64,000 nucleotides of DNA, taken from the NCBI GenBank assembly GCA_037157565.1, contig JAZHRO010000002.1, positions 75,566,001-75,630,000 on the forward strand, written 5' to 3'. The first letter of the stretch is position 1; each line of letters begins with the position of its first letter. This stretch comes from Thalassia testudinum. Lineage: Eukaryota > Streptophyta > Magnoliopsida > Alismatales > Hydrocharitaceae. Below the pieces are notes generated by a model. That model was not told where the DNA came from. It did not search any database and was given only the letters and a program-made list of their open reading frames with translations. Below, one piece after another: positions 35,283 to 46,518 of the stretch. Position numbers and translations under genes: made by a program.

Positions 35283-35286
<4 letters not shown>

Positions 35287-35313
<27 letters not shown>
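35287..35313. repeat. (CT)n microsatellite
   Basis: An uninterrupted CT run of about 27 bp just before the TATA box; the other LTR of element B has only about 10 bp here. Confidence 0.9.
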
Positions 35314-35322
35314 GTTTTCTCT

Positions 35323-35330
35323 TTATATAA
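35323..35330 (+). promoter_or_regulatory. LTR TATA box (element B, 5' LTR)
   Basis: TTATATAA about 450 bp into the LTR, followed by a GC-rich leader. The 3' LTR has the same box at 41820-41827. Confidence 0.6.
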
Positions 35331-36711
35331 CAGAGGATGGAGGACAACAGAAAAAAAATCACCCCCCTCCACGGGGAGGAAGCCACCCATCTCCACATCC
35401 TCTCTCAACCTGCACCATGTGCCCAACTCCGCCACCGCAAGGCTCCATCGTCAACGACTGCAACCTCCCACCACCGCGTCTTGCCTACGCCAAATCCACC
35501 ACCGCGGTCGGTGGCAACAGCACCGACACCCGCAACTGCGTCTCCAACTTCGCAACCATGTGCCTCCTCACCCCCAGTTAAATTGTCTAGGATGGGTCTG
35601 AAGACCACCACCGTGCTCCATCTTCTCCTCCTTCTGCTCTGCCTCTATTTCTCCTTCAACAAATAACCCATCAACAAGCCACCTTCATCATCATCTCCAC
35701 TGCACGCCAGCGCACCAACCTTCACCTTCTCCTTAGTGCGCAGTAGCCCATGCCCACATCCCTTGTGCGTACCACCACCTCTAGCAGCCAACCCCCCTCA
35801 TGTAGCTAACACCGCGCACTAGGCTACACATCCCCTTCAACCTCCTCTCCACGTACAAGCACACCACCACCAACAGTACACCTCCCTCGCACACACTCAT
35901 CCCACTTCGCACGCACGGCCAGCAGCAACGGGCCCTCCTCCTTATGTGCAGACGGCCTCCATCTTCTTCTTCATCTTCCTCTCCAACAGACTGAAGGGAA
36001 CCCAACATCAACGCCGATCCCCCTCCACGCAGCCACCTCTACACACCACCATTCTCCACACTGTCACCTCCGTTGAGCTCTCCTCGATCTCACGAGCTCG
36101 GCCACGCCCTCAAACATGCTAACCGCAGCCACGCTCGCTGGCGAGCCGTCGGCATCGCTGCCGCTCCTCCTCGTCACCAACGGCAACTCCAACCACCACG
36201 TGTTGCCTTACCACCGTCGGGGTGCTCCTCTCCTCCGATCCTACTTCTCTGATGAGCCATGCTGCCAGCCCCAGCTCCCCGTATGCATGCAAGTGAGAAA
36301 ATCCACCTCCCCTGTTTTGCTACAGGAGAGGGGAAATTAGTTTAAATGATTGTGGTTGAAGAGGTGGGATTTTTGGGAAATTATTTTATATTGTGGGTAA
36401 TTGTTTCTCAGGCCCTCTGATTCTCTATATTTTATGTTACTACTCATTCAAGTTACTCTCCCTTTGGTTTGATGCTACAACTAATAGTCAAAGTTACTTT
36501 TTGCATCATTTTAAGCTTCATATAACATACTCCTGCACTACAAATATTGATGAATTTATTGGGTTGTCCTCCTTGTGGATACAATATGAAGTGTGGTATA
36601 ATTTCAGTATATTTTTAGTAACTTTGATCGAGGGTTTTCCACCACATTATTTACTACGACGTAGTATTTTTTTGATTCATTATTTTTGCAAGCGAAAAAC
36701 ATTCGACCAAA

Positions 36712-36729
36712 TGGCACCGTGGCTGGGGA
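36712..36729 (+). other. Primer binding site of element B (tRNA-Asp-like)
   Basis: TGGCACCGTGGCTGGGGA, two bases after the LTR. It differs from the tRNA-Asp complement at three positions. Confidence 0.75.
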
Positions 36730-38363
36730 GGCAATAGACGCAATAATTTCACTTTATTTTTATTTTTGATTATTCTGAGTAGCACAATGATCTGACCAGT
36801 TATCTTTTCTGTGCGAGGAATTTGACGAGGCGACAGGTGCAACTGAGAGACGACGTCGACCTTGAGCGACGTCCACACGTAGGACAGACGCAGGAGACAT
36901 GGATCCCGCTTTCATAGGGGATTCTCCTTTGTCACAAGTTTTATTTCTGTTTTCTGGTCCTTGTAGTAATTGGGGCTGATTTTTGGGGGTCTGTCCCCAC
37001 ATTCTTTAGAGACTAGGGGCTATATTTTTTTTGCTTGCGTGATTCATTTTTCTGCATTCTTGCCTCTAAAATAAACACAATAAAATATCGAGCTGCCTGT
37101 TAGGAGTTGCATACCCATAGTGTGCACATGTAGGGGTGATTGAGCAGCATATTAGATCTCACTGTTGCATTGCGAGCATATTTGCACGAAGATTGCTGGA
37201 GACAGGTACCCTTTCTAACTTTTTCATCCAGCTCCTGTTCATGCATTTGCATTTTGGTTAAAATTCAAGACCACCAAAATTGATTGAATTAAACTAATTC
37301 AGTGGTCGCCTAACTGAAATTGGGACTAATAATCATATTAGACCTTAAAATCAAATCACACTTGATCTGATTCAAAGGGACTCGTCTACGTTTTCAAAAT
37401 CAAAAATGATTTGTGGTGTGATACACACTTTTGACACTGAGCACGCACATTAGGTATTACACTAAGGCTTGATCCCCTAAGGCTATAGGCACTGATCTCT
37501 TTATCGGTGTAGACCCTCCTATCTTGTTTTGTGGTGGTGGCACTATCTTTTGACTAATTGTTTTGATACTTCACGAAGGGGGACACCCCTTAAAGGAACA
37601 AAAGGGTAGTTAAGAGGCACCACTTACGCATTGCCTCAAAGGAAGGGTTCGTCCTACTTGCATCCCTTTGTTCATCCTTGGAGTAACTTCTCACTTATTC
37701 ACCTAGGAGTATCATCTAAGCAAAGTATAGGTCCTAGGGCACTCGAAGGTCAACTTAAGGCACGTAATTGATTGTGAAACTTCTTTTGCCACCAAGAGAG
37801 AATGTAAACGACCTCTGTCTTCTCTAAAGAGCTTGTTAGGGATCTCAAGTCACATCTCCCTCTTATACCACTAAACTGGGAACGGAGGGTGCAAACTTGA
37901 CTCCATTTGACAAACTTTAAGGAGTCAATTGGAGGTTGGCTTAAATATGCTCTAAGAAAGAAAAGAGAAGTCCCATTGCCTTGTGTTTGATTGGGGTGTG
38001 TTTTTCAAGTCGTGTTTTCAAATAGATTACAATAACTACTTCACTTCTTTTCACCCCAGAATACCCAATCATAATACCTGTAGTGATCCATCTTCTGATG
38101 AGCATTGGGATCCTTTCTACTCTTACTATAGGAACATTGGTCTGATTAAACCCTAACCTAGTGGTGATGAGCAGAATCTAGGAGAAGGGTATCCCAACCC
38201 TAGCTCTTCCATGACCATGCCCATCCCGCCCACCCTTCATGATTTGTCTTATCGAGGTTGGACCGATACTCCTAGGCAACTTGAACCTGAGATTGACTAT
38301 CCTACTCAATCTGATGGTAGCCTCTCCTCTTTTATGATAGAAATGCAAAAACAATAGAAAGAG
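36730..38363 (+). other. Leader of element B with relic 5' extension of its ORF
   Basis: About 1.3 kb show no coding signal. From about 38033 the frame of the downstream ORF is readable through two stops (near 38154 and at 38355), with 'HWDPFYSYYRNIG' and a Pro/Ser/Thr-rich section. The original protein probably began here and is now broken. Confidence 0.4.
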
Positions 38364-39782
38364 ATGATGGATTCTATGGGAGAGATTTTGAGGAATAGTC
38401 AAAGATTAACTGAAGAGATTAACCAGCTTAGCGATCCTCCTATAGTCAATTCTAATCCCTACCCTTATATCCCCAATTACCAAGATAATTTCAAGGAAAA
38501 CAATGACAATAGGGATCCTATTTTGAGGAGTATCTATCACTTAGATGTCCCTCATGAGATATGCCCATCAGAAGGCAATCTTGGTGACTATCCACCTAAT
38601 CTTAATTGGAAAGGGAAATTGGTTCCATTAGATGAACTCGACCTGAATGATAGTATCTTCATTACATTTGATGAAGTGGATCGCAGTCAAATAGTCAACC
38701 CAGCTCCCAATTTGAATCTTGATGTGGAATCTATACCCCATCCTAGGGACTCTAAGCATATACCATACATTTATGAGAATCTTGTACCTCAATTAGAGTT
38801 CCCTGAGGATTGTGAGTTCGAAGTTAACAAATTCCAGGAGCCTTGGATTCCGAACGACACCACAGTGGAAGAAAGTGGACCAACACCTGTCGTTGAATAT
38901 TATGAGGATTCACAAATCTTAAACACAAGTGACCATGAGGAAATTAATGCTGAATTGGAAGAATTAGATCACTATTGGTCTCAGGGACATGAATATTTGA
39001 TTTTTGAGGAAGCACTTGATCCTAGTGTGAAAGATTTTTTTGAGTCTATGGGAAGAAACATGGATGAGGATAATGATGACTTTCAAAGGACCAGACTTAG
39101 AGTATGGAGTGAATCTAGGGGAGAATATGTTTTGTTCGCTAACTTAACCCCTAACGATCTGACTGAAGTAGCCAAATCCGGATTCCTACATACCGTTGAC
39201 TATCAAGATCATCCTCTCCAACAGTCGAATGAAATGGAAGCAATTACTACTCTCGAGGAAAGAATCTATACACCCCAGGAGCAGGATCTTATCATTGAAC
39301 AAGAACTTGGGGATGCCATTATTGAGGACACTCATAGTCCTATTGCTTCCAAACCACTTCTACATGATAGTGAAATGAGCGACACCCTTGAGCGGTTCAA
39401 TTTGGATGACGAACATTTGGGCCCATTCCAGGACACTCACACCAATGATATGCAATCAGTAATTAAGGCCGCTTCTGATAACATTCAAGAACTGAAATGG
39501 ATATCGAGAATGAATATTGAACTACTTACACCCTCTTTAACCCTCATCCCTACACCACACTTGAGAGACTTACACTTCTGCAGAAACAACTTCCTAAAAT
39601 CTCTGCTCATACTTTTGATTAATAGGGGGATATCCAGACCAATACACCCTGCAGTAGAGTGGCGAGTGTGGATCGATGCTCTTCCATGTCAACCCATCAG
39701 TCTCAGGTATGCTTCTTCATACCCTCTGTTGCCCACACAAATCTGCTTGAGGAGCCTTTGCCTACTCATCGCACACTCCTAG
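38364..39782 (+). CDS. Acidic ORF of element B (472 codons, unknown function)
   Basis: The only long frame in element B. The first codons give a helical section ('MMDSMGEILRNSQRLTEEINQ'-like); residues about 30-375 are strongly acidic, rich in Asp, Glu, Pro and Asn, with no zinc knuckle, protease, RT, RNase H or integrase motif. From about residue 380 the composition turns basic and hydrophobic, which suggests a frameshift near 39500, so the native C-terminus is probably lost. The ATG at 38364 is only the first Met after a stop; the ancestral start lay upstream. It occupies the gag-pol position. It could be a divergent Gag or a separate element-specific protein; I recognise neither. Confidence 0.5.
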   Translation: MMDSMGEILRNSQRLTEEINQLSDPPIVNSNPYPYIPNYQDNFKENNDNRDPILRSIYHLDVPHEICPSEGNLGDYPPNLNWKGKLVPLDELDLNDSIFITFDEVDRSQIVNPAPNLNLDVESIPHPRDSKHIPYIYENLVPQLEFPEDCEFEVNKFQEPWIPNDTTVEESGPTPVVEYYEDSQILNTSDHEEINAELEELDHYWSQGHEYLIFEEALDPSVKDFFESMGRNMDEDNDDFQRTRLRVWSESRGEYVLFANLTPNDLTEVAKSGFLHTVDYQDHPLQQSNEMEAITTLEERIYTPQEQDLIIEQELGDAIIEDTHSPIASKPLLHDSEMSDTLERFNLDDEHLGPFQDTHTNDMQSVIKAASDNIQELKWISRMNIELLTPSLTLIPTPHLRDLHFCRNNFLKSLLILLINRGISRPIHPAVEWRVWIDALPCQPISLRYASSYPLLPTQICLRSLCLLIAHS

Positions 39783-40050
39783 AGGTCACTACTCATGTGT
39801 ATTACGTAAAACCTCCCACAATAACTTAGGAGTACCCTCTTTTCACTTACTTCTGGCAAGTATTTGGCCTCATTATCCATCATCAGCTTGCCAACATCTT
39901 GGGTTACTTACTTGCCAGGCTAGGTTGGTTATGTATCTTCTGTGGGTCTCCTTCTGTCTCCCTTCCAGAACCTGATTTACAAGCTATCCCAACTCCACCT
40001 CAGGTAATATCTTTCCTTGCATTTGCTTTTCAATGAGGCCATTGTCAGAT
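39783..40050 (+). pseudogene. Possible membrane-segment relic downstream of the acidic ORF
   Basis: In one frame, about 39850-40000, a hydrophobic stretch ('FGLIIHHQLANILGYLLA') is readable before a Pro-rich end and a stop near 40033. An extra hydrophobic ORF between pol and the LTR recalls the env-like region of Athila elements, but the piece is short and broken and this may be coincidence. Confidence 0.2.
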
Positions 40051-40080
40051 TTAGGCATTGGGGGGGGGGGGGTGTAACTT
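40051..40080 (+). other. Polypurine-like G13 module
   Basis: 'ttaggcatt' is followed by 13 G and 'tgtaactt'. The same module stands at about 4423 with 7 G. A weaker version, 'ttaggcatggaggtat', lies directly before the 3' LTR at 41391 and is the likely working polypurine tract. Confidence 0.55.
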
Positions 40081-40794
40081 GAGGTTATTCATAGCATTTC
40101 TACATATTCTGCATGCAATTAGGGCATTCATCTTGCATAAAAAAAGGGAATAGAGAGAAGAAGAGAGAAAAAGAAAGAGATGAAATCTTTGTGAGAAGAA
40201 TTTCAAATATATTGAGGAGAGACACTGGAAGAAAGTTTGCAAAATTGTGCTAGTCCCAACAGTTGATTATGGAAGAGTTACCTAAGTTCTAGGCCAGAAT
40301 GAATGGATAAATAAGTCCTGAAGTGCTAGAGAAAAGGAGATAGGTGAGGGATACCGACTTTAGGCCTCCCTGGTCTGTTCTAGGGCTTAAACACTCACGT
40401 ATTTGTTAGGATCTGGACTATTCCTCAAGAGGTTGAGGGAGTTGCGAGGCCGATGTATTAAGTCTAAGGCTTAAGGAGTATTTGGCCCCGTTGCCTGCTC
40501 TTTGGTTTGCGGGACTTGGTAACCTAGGCACCCAAAAATCACACACCGGTCTAGTTCAGTGCGCATAAAGAAGAATACTGCCAAAAAGTGTCTGTTTTGA
40601 AAATGTTTTCCCGAAAAGTTGACTTAGGAGCGGCTTGAAGACACAAGTTGATTGGATGAGTTCCTGGCACGGAGAGGAGGAATGTAAAACAATCCCCTGG
40701 AAGATGTGTTTTAACATATCGTCTCTTTGATGCTTGTCTCCTAGGATATCTAAATATCCTACAGGGGGCACGAAAGCATCTTGTGCTGGTTCAG

Positions 40795-40960
40795 ATGTCG
40801 TGGGTAGCATTGTCCCAAAATGTCGATTGCTAGGGTCTAAATTCAGCTACAAAATGCCATGGGTGACACTATCCTGAAGTGTTGAAAGGCAGGGTTCTAG
40901 GGGTTGCCATGGGTGGTGCTATCCCGAAGCATCAATTACCAGGGACCCTACGAGGATTGA
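40795..40960. repeat. Three imperfect tandem repeats, about 60 bp each
   Basis: Units share 'tgggt(a/g)', 'atcccgaa', 'gtcgattg' and 'agggtct'-like parts. They sit in the 3' non-coding region of element B. Confidence 0.6.
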
Positions 40961-41390
40961 TGGTGGGGACAAGGAATCTGATACAGATCGTGTTTTGGGC
41001 CAATCCAATGTTAAGTCTAGAGGAATTTGAAAATAAAGAGAGCAAACTCTCGAAATAATATTTCTCCCTCTCTCTCTTACTAAAAATGCACTGGCAAACT
41101 AAACCTAGCCTTGCTACACACATGCACGAGTGCTTTAACCGCTAGGGTCAACGAACCTCTGGGCAGTTTTTGCAGGCATTAGAAACCTTCGTAGTGGATC
41201 CAAGGCTGAGGCTGGTCAGGTCCATATCTTGGCTAGTACTTGAGTACCTTTAGGCCTATAGTTGGTATTTCAATCTAATTTCTAGAGATGTAGCACAATA
41301 AGGCATTCTGACGGTAAAATATGGCTTGGAGACCTTGTCTACTTCATAAGATTTTGCACTGGACTAGCAAAACTTAGGCATGGAGGTATT

Positions 41391-43209
41391 TGATAGGTCC
41401 ACTTTAGTGGACAAAATTAAAGCCTAAGTACATGTCATTGAGATAAGGAGTGAATTTAAGATATCCATTATATTAGCAAAATTATGTAAGAGGAAAAATT
41501 GTCATTTCATGCATTACATAAATTGGATGGAATCCTTCTCAAATTGGAATGCCATTTGATTTATAACATTGAAGGAAAAATTCTCTACTTTCTATGTTGA
41601 AGTATTTCCTTTTTCCAATGAGAATTATTTTTCATGAAAAATCCTTGTTTGGAAGTCTTATGAAAAAGGGAAAAAAAGAAAGGAAAAAAAGAAAGAAGAA
41701 AAAGAGAGAGTGAACAAATCGTCCACCTTCCTCTCTTTCTCCTCCAATCTCTCTCTCCCTCATGAATATTTTCTCTCTGATTATTCTCTTTCCTTCTCTG
41801 ACTCTCTCTCATTTTCTCTTTATATAACAGAGGATGAAGGACAACAGAAAAAAAATCATCCCCCTCCATGGGGTGGAAGCCGCCCATCTCCACATCCTCT
41901 CTCAACCTGCACCGTGTGCCCAACTCCACCACCGCGAGCCTCCATCGTCAAGGACTGCAACCTCCCACCACCGCATCTCACCTACGCCAAATCCACCACC
42001 GCCGTCGGTGGTGATAGCATCGACACCCGCAATTGCGTCTCCAACTTCGCAAACATGTGCCTCCTCACCCCTAGTTAAGTCATCCGGTACGAGTCTGAAG
42101 ACCACCACCGTGCTCCATCTTCTCCTTCTCCTTCTGCTCTACCTCTGTTTCTCCTTCAACAAATAACCCATCAACAAGCCACCTTCATCATCATCTCCAC
42201 TACATGCTAGCACACCAACCTTCACCTTCTCCTTAGTGCGCAGTAGCCTACACCCACATCCCTTGCATGTGCCACCACCTCCAGCAGCCAACCCCCCTCA
42301 TGTTGCCAACACCGCGCACCAGGCTACACATCCCCTTCAGCCTCCTCTCCACATACAAGTGCACCACCACCAGCAATACACCTCCCTCGCACACATGCAT
42401 CCCACTTCACGCGCACGGCTAGTAGCAGTGGGCCCTCCTCCTTATGCACAGGCGACCTCCGTCTTCTTCTTCGTCTTCCTCTCCAACAGACCGAAGGGAG
42501 CCCAACATCAACGCCGATCCCCCTCCACGCAACCACCTCTACATGCCACCGTTCTCCACGCTGTCACCTCCATTGAGCTCTCCTCGACCTCATGAGCTCT
42601 GCCACGCCCTCAGACACGCCAACTGTAGCCATGCCCGCTGGCAAGCCGTCGGCACCGCTACCTCTCCTCCTCGTCACCGGCGACAGCTCCAGCCACCACG
42701 CTCCACCGCACCACCGTCGGGGCACTCCTCTCCTCCAGCCCTACTTCTCTGATGAGCCACGTCGCCAGCTGCAGCTCCCCATGTTCGTGCAAGTGAGAAA
42801 ATCCACCTCCCCTGTTTTGCTACAGGAGAGGGGGAATTAGTTTAAATGATTGTGGTTGAAGAGGTGGGATTTTTGGGAAATTATTTTATATTATGGGTAA
42901 TTGTTTCTCAGGCCCTCTGATTCTCTATATTTTATGTTACTACTCATTCAAGTTACTGTCCCTTTCGTTTGATGCTACAACTAATAGTCAAAGTTACATT
43001 TTGCATCATGTTAAGCTTCGTATAACATACTCCTGCACTACAAATATTGGTGAATTTATTTGGTTGTCCTCCCTGTGGATACGACCTGAATTGTGGTATA
43101 ATTTCAATATATTTTTAGTCGCTTTGATCGAGGGTTTTCCACCACATTATTTACTACTACGTAGTATTTTTCTGATTCATTATTTCTGCAAGCAAAAAAC
43201 ATTCGACCA
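41391..43209 (+). repeat. 3' LTR of element B (1,819 bp)
   Basis: A direct repeat of 34872-36709 with clearly visible point differences and small indels, more than between the chromovirus LTRs. It ends ATTCGACCA, followed by the duplication ATGGT. TATA box at 41820, U5 motif 'tccctgtggatac' at about 43070. Confidence 0.9.
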
Positions 43210-43214
43210 ATGGT

Positions 43215-43549
43215 CAAGCTCTAAGCCAAAGTTTGTGTTTGAGGTGCATGAACTTCTCATGCACACGGGAAGGCCAAGTAGAGGTCATTGGCTTTAGGGC
43301 ATACAAGAAGAGGTACAGAGACCTCAAAGTTCAAGTTTAGGGGGCTTGTAAACATCCCATGTACCAGGGAATGCCAAGCTATAAAACTTGACTATTGGAC
43401 ATACAAGAAGAGACACAGAGACCACCCAAGTTGTAGCTATGCCTAACGTAGAGGCCCAAATCATCTACAATCTCCATGTTATCTTTGAGAGCACACCTGA
43501 AAATTATGAGAAAACTAAGGCAGAAAAGTTGGAGGAGAATTACATGGTC
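43215..43549 (+). mobile_element. Internal DNA of element C between its two passengers
   Basis: It contains an imperfect duplication of about 95 bp ('catacaagaagag', 'cagagacc' and 'caagtt' occur twice, near 43300 and 43400). From about 43438 a reading frame runs into the solo LTR and would continue in phase on its far side. Confidence 0.6.
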
Positions 43550-46453
43550 TGTTGCGACCCGGTTCCCGAGTCCCTACGAGACACGAGAACCGGACCGACT
43601 CGACTAATCCCAAGACCCAGTCGTCCAACGAGGAAGTAACCAAAAGACAGTAAAATAAACCACATTCAGCATGAATATAACTAACAGTAAGAAAGTGCAG
43701 CAGTAAGGAAAGAAAATACTACAGTAGGTACCACCACAACAGTAAAGCAACATTTATCATATAACAAAAACTGCAGGTAAAGAAGGTACAGCGGAAACAA
43801 AACTACTCACTAGAATAGAAACAAAAGAAGGTACAAAGCTGTGGCAACTCTACTGGACCCTACTCGGCCCAGCGTCCTCTGCAGCCGCCGACCCTGGCTA
43901 CTCAACACCTGGTCCTGAAAAAGGTAACGAGTGTAACACGTCAGCAAAACGCTGAGTAGAGTGGCAAACTAACTAAAGGCAACAGTAGAGTGTACAGTAG
44001 CTGTTATGTTCTATTACTTTCTTTATTTACATCTTTCAATTTTTCTCACTATTTCATTTACTTCTCAGATCCTTTACTTGATCTCAAATGTCCTCGTGGG
44101 ACGATCTTGATTGCAGTCTTTTCCAACAGTAGAAGTAGCACGTGGTGCTCTCCTGGCCGGGAGAGTCCCCCGTGGTGTTCCTACCCTCAGTCAACCACCC
44201 CAAGGTCACTGACAGACGTAACGGTGACTACGGCACGCGCGATAAACGCACAGGTAGCTAGCCCGTACTGGCACGCGGTCAGTCGTTTCCGTTAACGGGT
44301 ACGCCCAAAGCACAGCACGGAACCAGGGCAGAGCCCTCTCAGTAACAGGGGTCCAACCCCTCCACAGTAACCAAACCGGGGCCTTGCCCCTCCACAGTCC
44401 GCGCACCCTCGCCTGACTACCCTGGTTTGCCCTAGTGGGCCTAACAAGTCGGTGAAGGAGGCTAGCAGAACCCCGGGGCCCGTGGGGTAGCTAGTACTCT
44501 CCTAACACTACTAGCTCTCCTCGGTACTACGTACACAAGGGCCAACAAGTCGGTACAGAGCGGCCAATCCTAACCCCGGGTCCCTGGGGCGGCTGGCCCC
44601 ACTCTGCACTAAAACAGGTACAGGTACTTCCCTTGGTACTGCGTACCCAAGAGACAATACAAACTACATCTCAGTTCCATTCCTTTTCTTTCCAGGAGTT
44701 CCACTCCTAATTCCCCGTAGGGTTCCAGCCCTTTATCTCAGAACATCATATGTTTCACTTTCCAGATTCACGTTCTCAATTTCCATGATCTCAAACATGT
44801 TTCTTTGTTCATAACAGGCAGCTGTTAATTAATTTCACAGGCAGCTTATATATTCCTTTCCATTTTTCCAAGACTGCAGTAATATACATTCCACTAGTTT
44901 TTCCATCCTAGGATTCATGCCATATCCTAGGATCTATCATACAATCTAGTTTTCCGGCCCTAGGATTCATGCAACACCTAGGAGCTATCATTCCATACAT
45001 TTCTCATTCCTAGGATTCATGCAATGCCCTAGGTTCTAGTTATGATTCCATACTTTAACAGATTTTTTTTTTTAATACTTAAAACCACTCTACCAGGTAC
45101 AACGGGAGTAATGGGGGCGTGGTCGGGAATCCCGCGCGCCTCCGCGACTCTCAAGACGGCAACCGAACGAGGTCCTATCATAAGGATCAAACACAAGGAG
45201 TGTCTCAAAACAGTGTATAGCTACTGTAGGCGGGTAGAGGAATAAATTCTGAAACGAACGCAACTCGAATCGCGGAAAACGGAGCCCAAACGGGCCCTAA
45301 ACGGGTCGAGAAAGACAATACTGTGCAAAATCAGACGTCTGGAACTCCTTCCAGACGTCTTAAACGGTGGATCAGAGAATTACCTGTTCGGCTTGGTTCC
45401 CCGGACGTCCAGAAGTCTGTGGGGACGTCTCTCCTAGATCCCAGACGTCCGATGGTCTCTCCGGACGTCTGGAGGTCACTCCCGCCGTCTGGTACAACTT
45501 CCAGACGTCTGATTCGCAAAGGATGACGAATCCGAACACCTGCGCACAGCCAACCCTCCTCCCTCAGTACGGTCAGTCGACAAAAAGAAGGAGAAAGCGG
45601 AACTCACCTTTCAGACGTCTGTATGATCTCACAGACGTCGACCTTGTCGTCTGGATATCAGTCCAGACGTCTGATTCTGGAGATTTTTCCAGAATCAGAA
45701 CCTCGCTCGGCCTCCGCTCGCGACGCCGCCCGCGTCGCACCTCGCGCGTCCGCTGCTCCGCCCGCAGCAGGTCCCTCTCCGCGACGCTCTGCGCCCCCTG
45801 CGCCCTCCGCCGGCCGGCCAAGCCGCTCCCGGCGAGCTCGCCCTCACGGCAGAGCCCCGCCCTCGCACGCCGCAGCTCCTCCGCGCCTACTGCGGCCGCC
45901 GCTGCCGCTGCGCCCTCGCGTCCGCTCGCTCTCGCGCACAGGCAGGAGAGAAGGAGGAAGATGGTGGAGACGGGAGGGGAGGCGCGCCCCCTCCCCCTTT
46001 TAAAGCCGCGCGGAGAGGAGGGAGAGACGGTCGCAGTCGCCTGCAGCCGCAGAGAAGATGCGGGATCGCAGGTCTGCGCGCACAGGCGCGCAGACGAATA
46101 TCCCGTGCGAGCATAACTGTTCGCCAGACGTCTGTAAACTATCCCGGACGTCTGGTCAGACGTCTGGATGTGATCCCAGACGTCTTTACAGACGTCTGGG
46201 CCACCTCCCAGACGTCTTAAAAGACGTCTGGGGCACGCGCTCGTTACATGGTCTCATTTACATTTGCAGATTTAGAGAAGATATGGGTATTACTCAAAGA
46301 GAATGAGAAGACTATGGCCATAGCAACGACTTTTGAGGTTGCCAAAAAAGCATCTACTACTAAGGTTGCAAAAGCTCTCACAATTGCACCAAAAGATGTA
46401 TTCAATGAAGATCCGGAAGCATACATTGATGTAGATTATGAATTCGATTGGTA
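43438..46453 (+). pseudogene. Element C reading frame interrupted by a solo LTR
   Basis: Codons from about 43438 (ATGCC) to 43549 and from 46254 to the TAG at 46451 are in one frame once the solo LTR and one copy of TGGTC are set aside. The right part begins 'SFTFADLEKIWVLLKENE' and ends in an acidic tail. It is Lys/Glu-rich, and I recognise no domain. It occupies most of the internal region of C. It may be a Gag-like protein of a small element or a captured host fragment. Confidence 0.4.
43550..46248 (-). mobile_element. Solo LTR of the chromovirus family (2,699 bp)
   Basis: It matches the full LTRs of copies 1 and 2, from TGTTGCGACC (TGTAACG in the others) to CTCGTTACA. The duplication TGGTC flanks it (43545-43549 and 46249-46253), so it arose by recombination between the two LTRs of one inserted element. 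It carries the complete palindrome array (about 45331-46232), including the 22-bp unit missing from copy 1's 3' LTR. Confidence 0.95.
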
Positions 46454-46518
46454 GGGCAATTAGTCTCGCAAAAGTTCATGCAAGTCTTCACCTTGTCTGA
46501 GGTCAACTTGAAGGTGCA

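Larger units (their letters stand above)
34872..36709 (+). repeat. 5' LTR of element B (1,838 bp)
   Basis: It runs from TGATAGGTCCACTTTAGTGGAC to ATTCGACCA. It has a TATA box (35323), a GC-rich leader with several chance ORFs, and the U5 motif 'tccttgtggatac' near 36575. A (CT)n run just before the TATA box is expanded relative to the 3' LTR. Confidence 0.9.
34872..43209 (+). mobile_element. Non-autonomous Athila-like gypsy element B
   Basis: A complete element with LTRs at 34872-36709 and 41391-43209, flanked by the duplication ATGGT (34867-34871 and 43210-43214). It has a tRNA-Asp-type primer site and a 4.7-kb internal region holding one acidic ORF and no reverse transcriptase or integrase. 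Its 3' internal part (from about 40020) matches that of the Athila-type element at 4370-4500, which suggests an Athila relative whose gag-pol was lost or replaced. It sits inside element C. Confidence 0.88.

Noticed and set aside
35139..36340. Pro/Ser-rich ORFs in the LTRs of element B (also 41585-42840)
   Set aside because: LTR leader DNA. Frames differ between the two LTRs by indels, so no protein is maintained.
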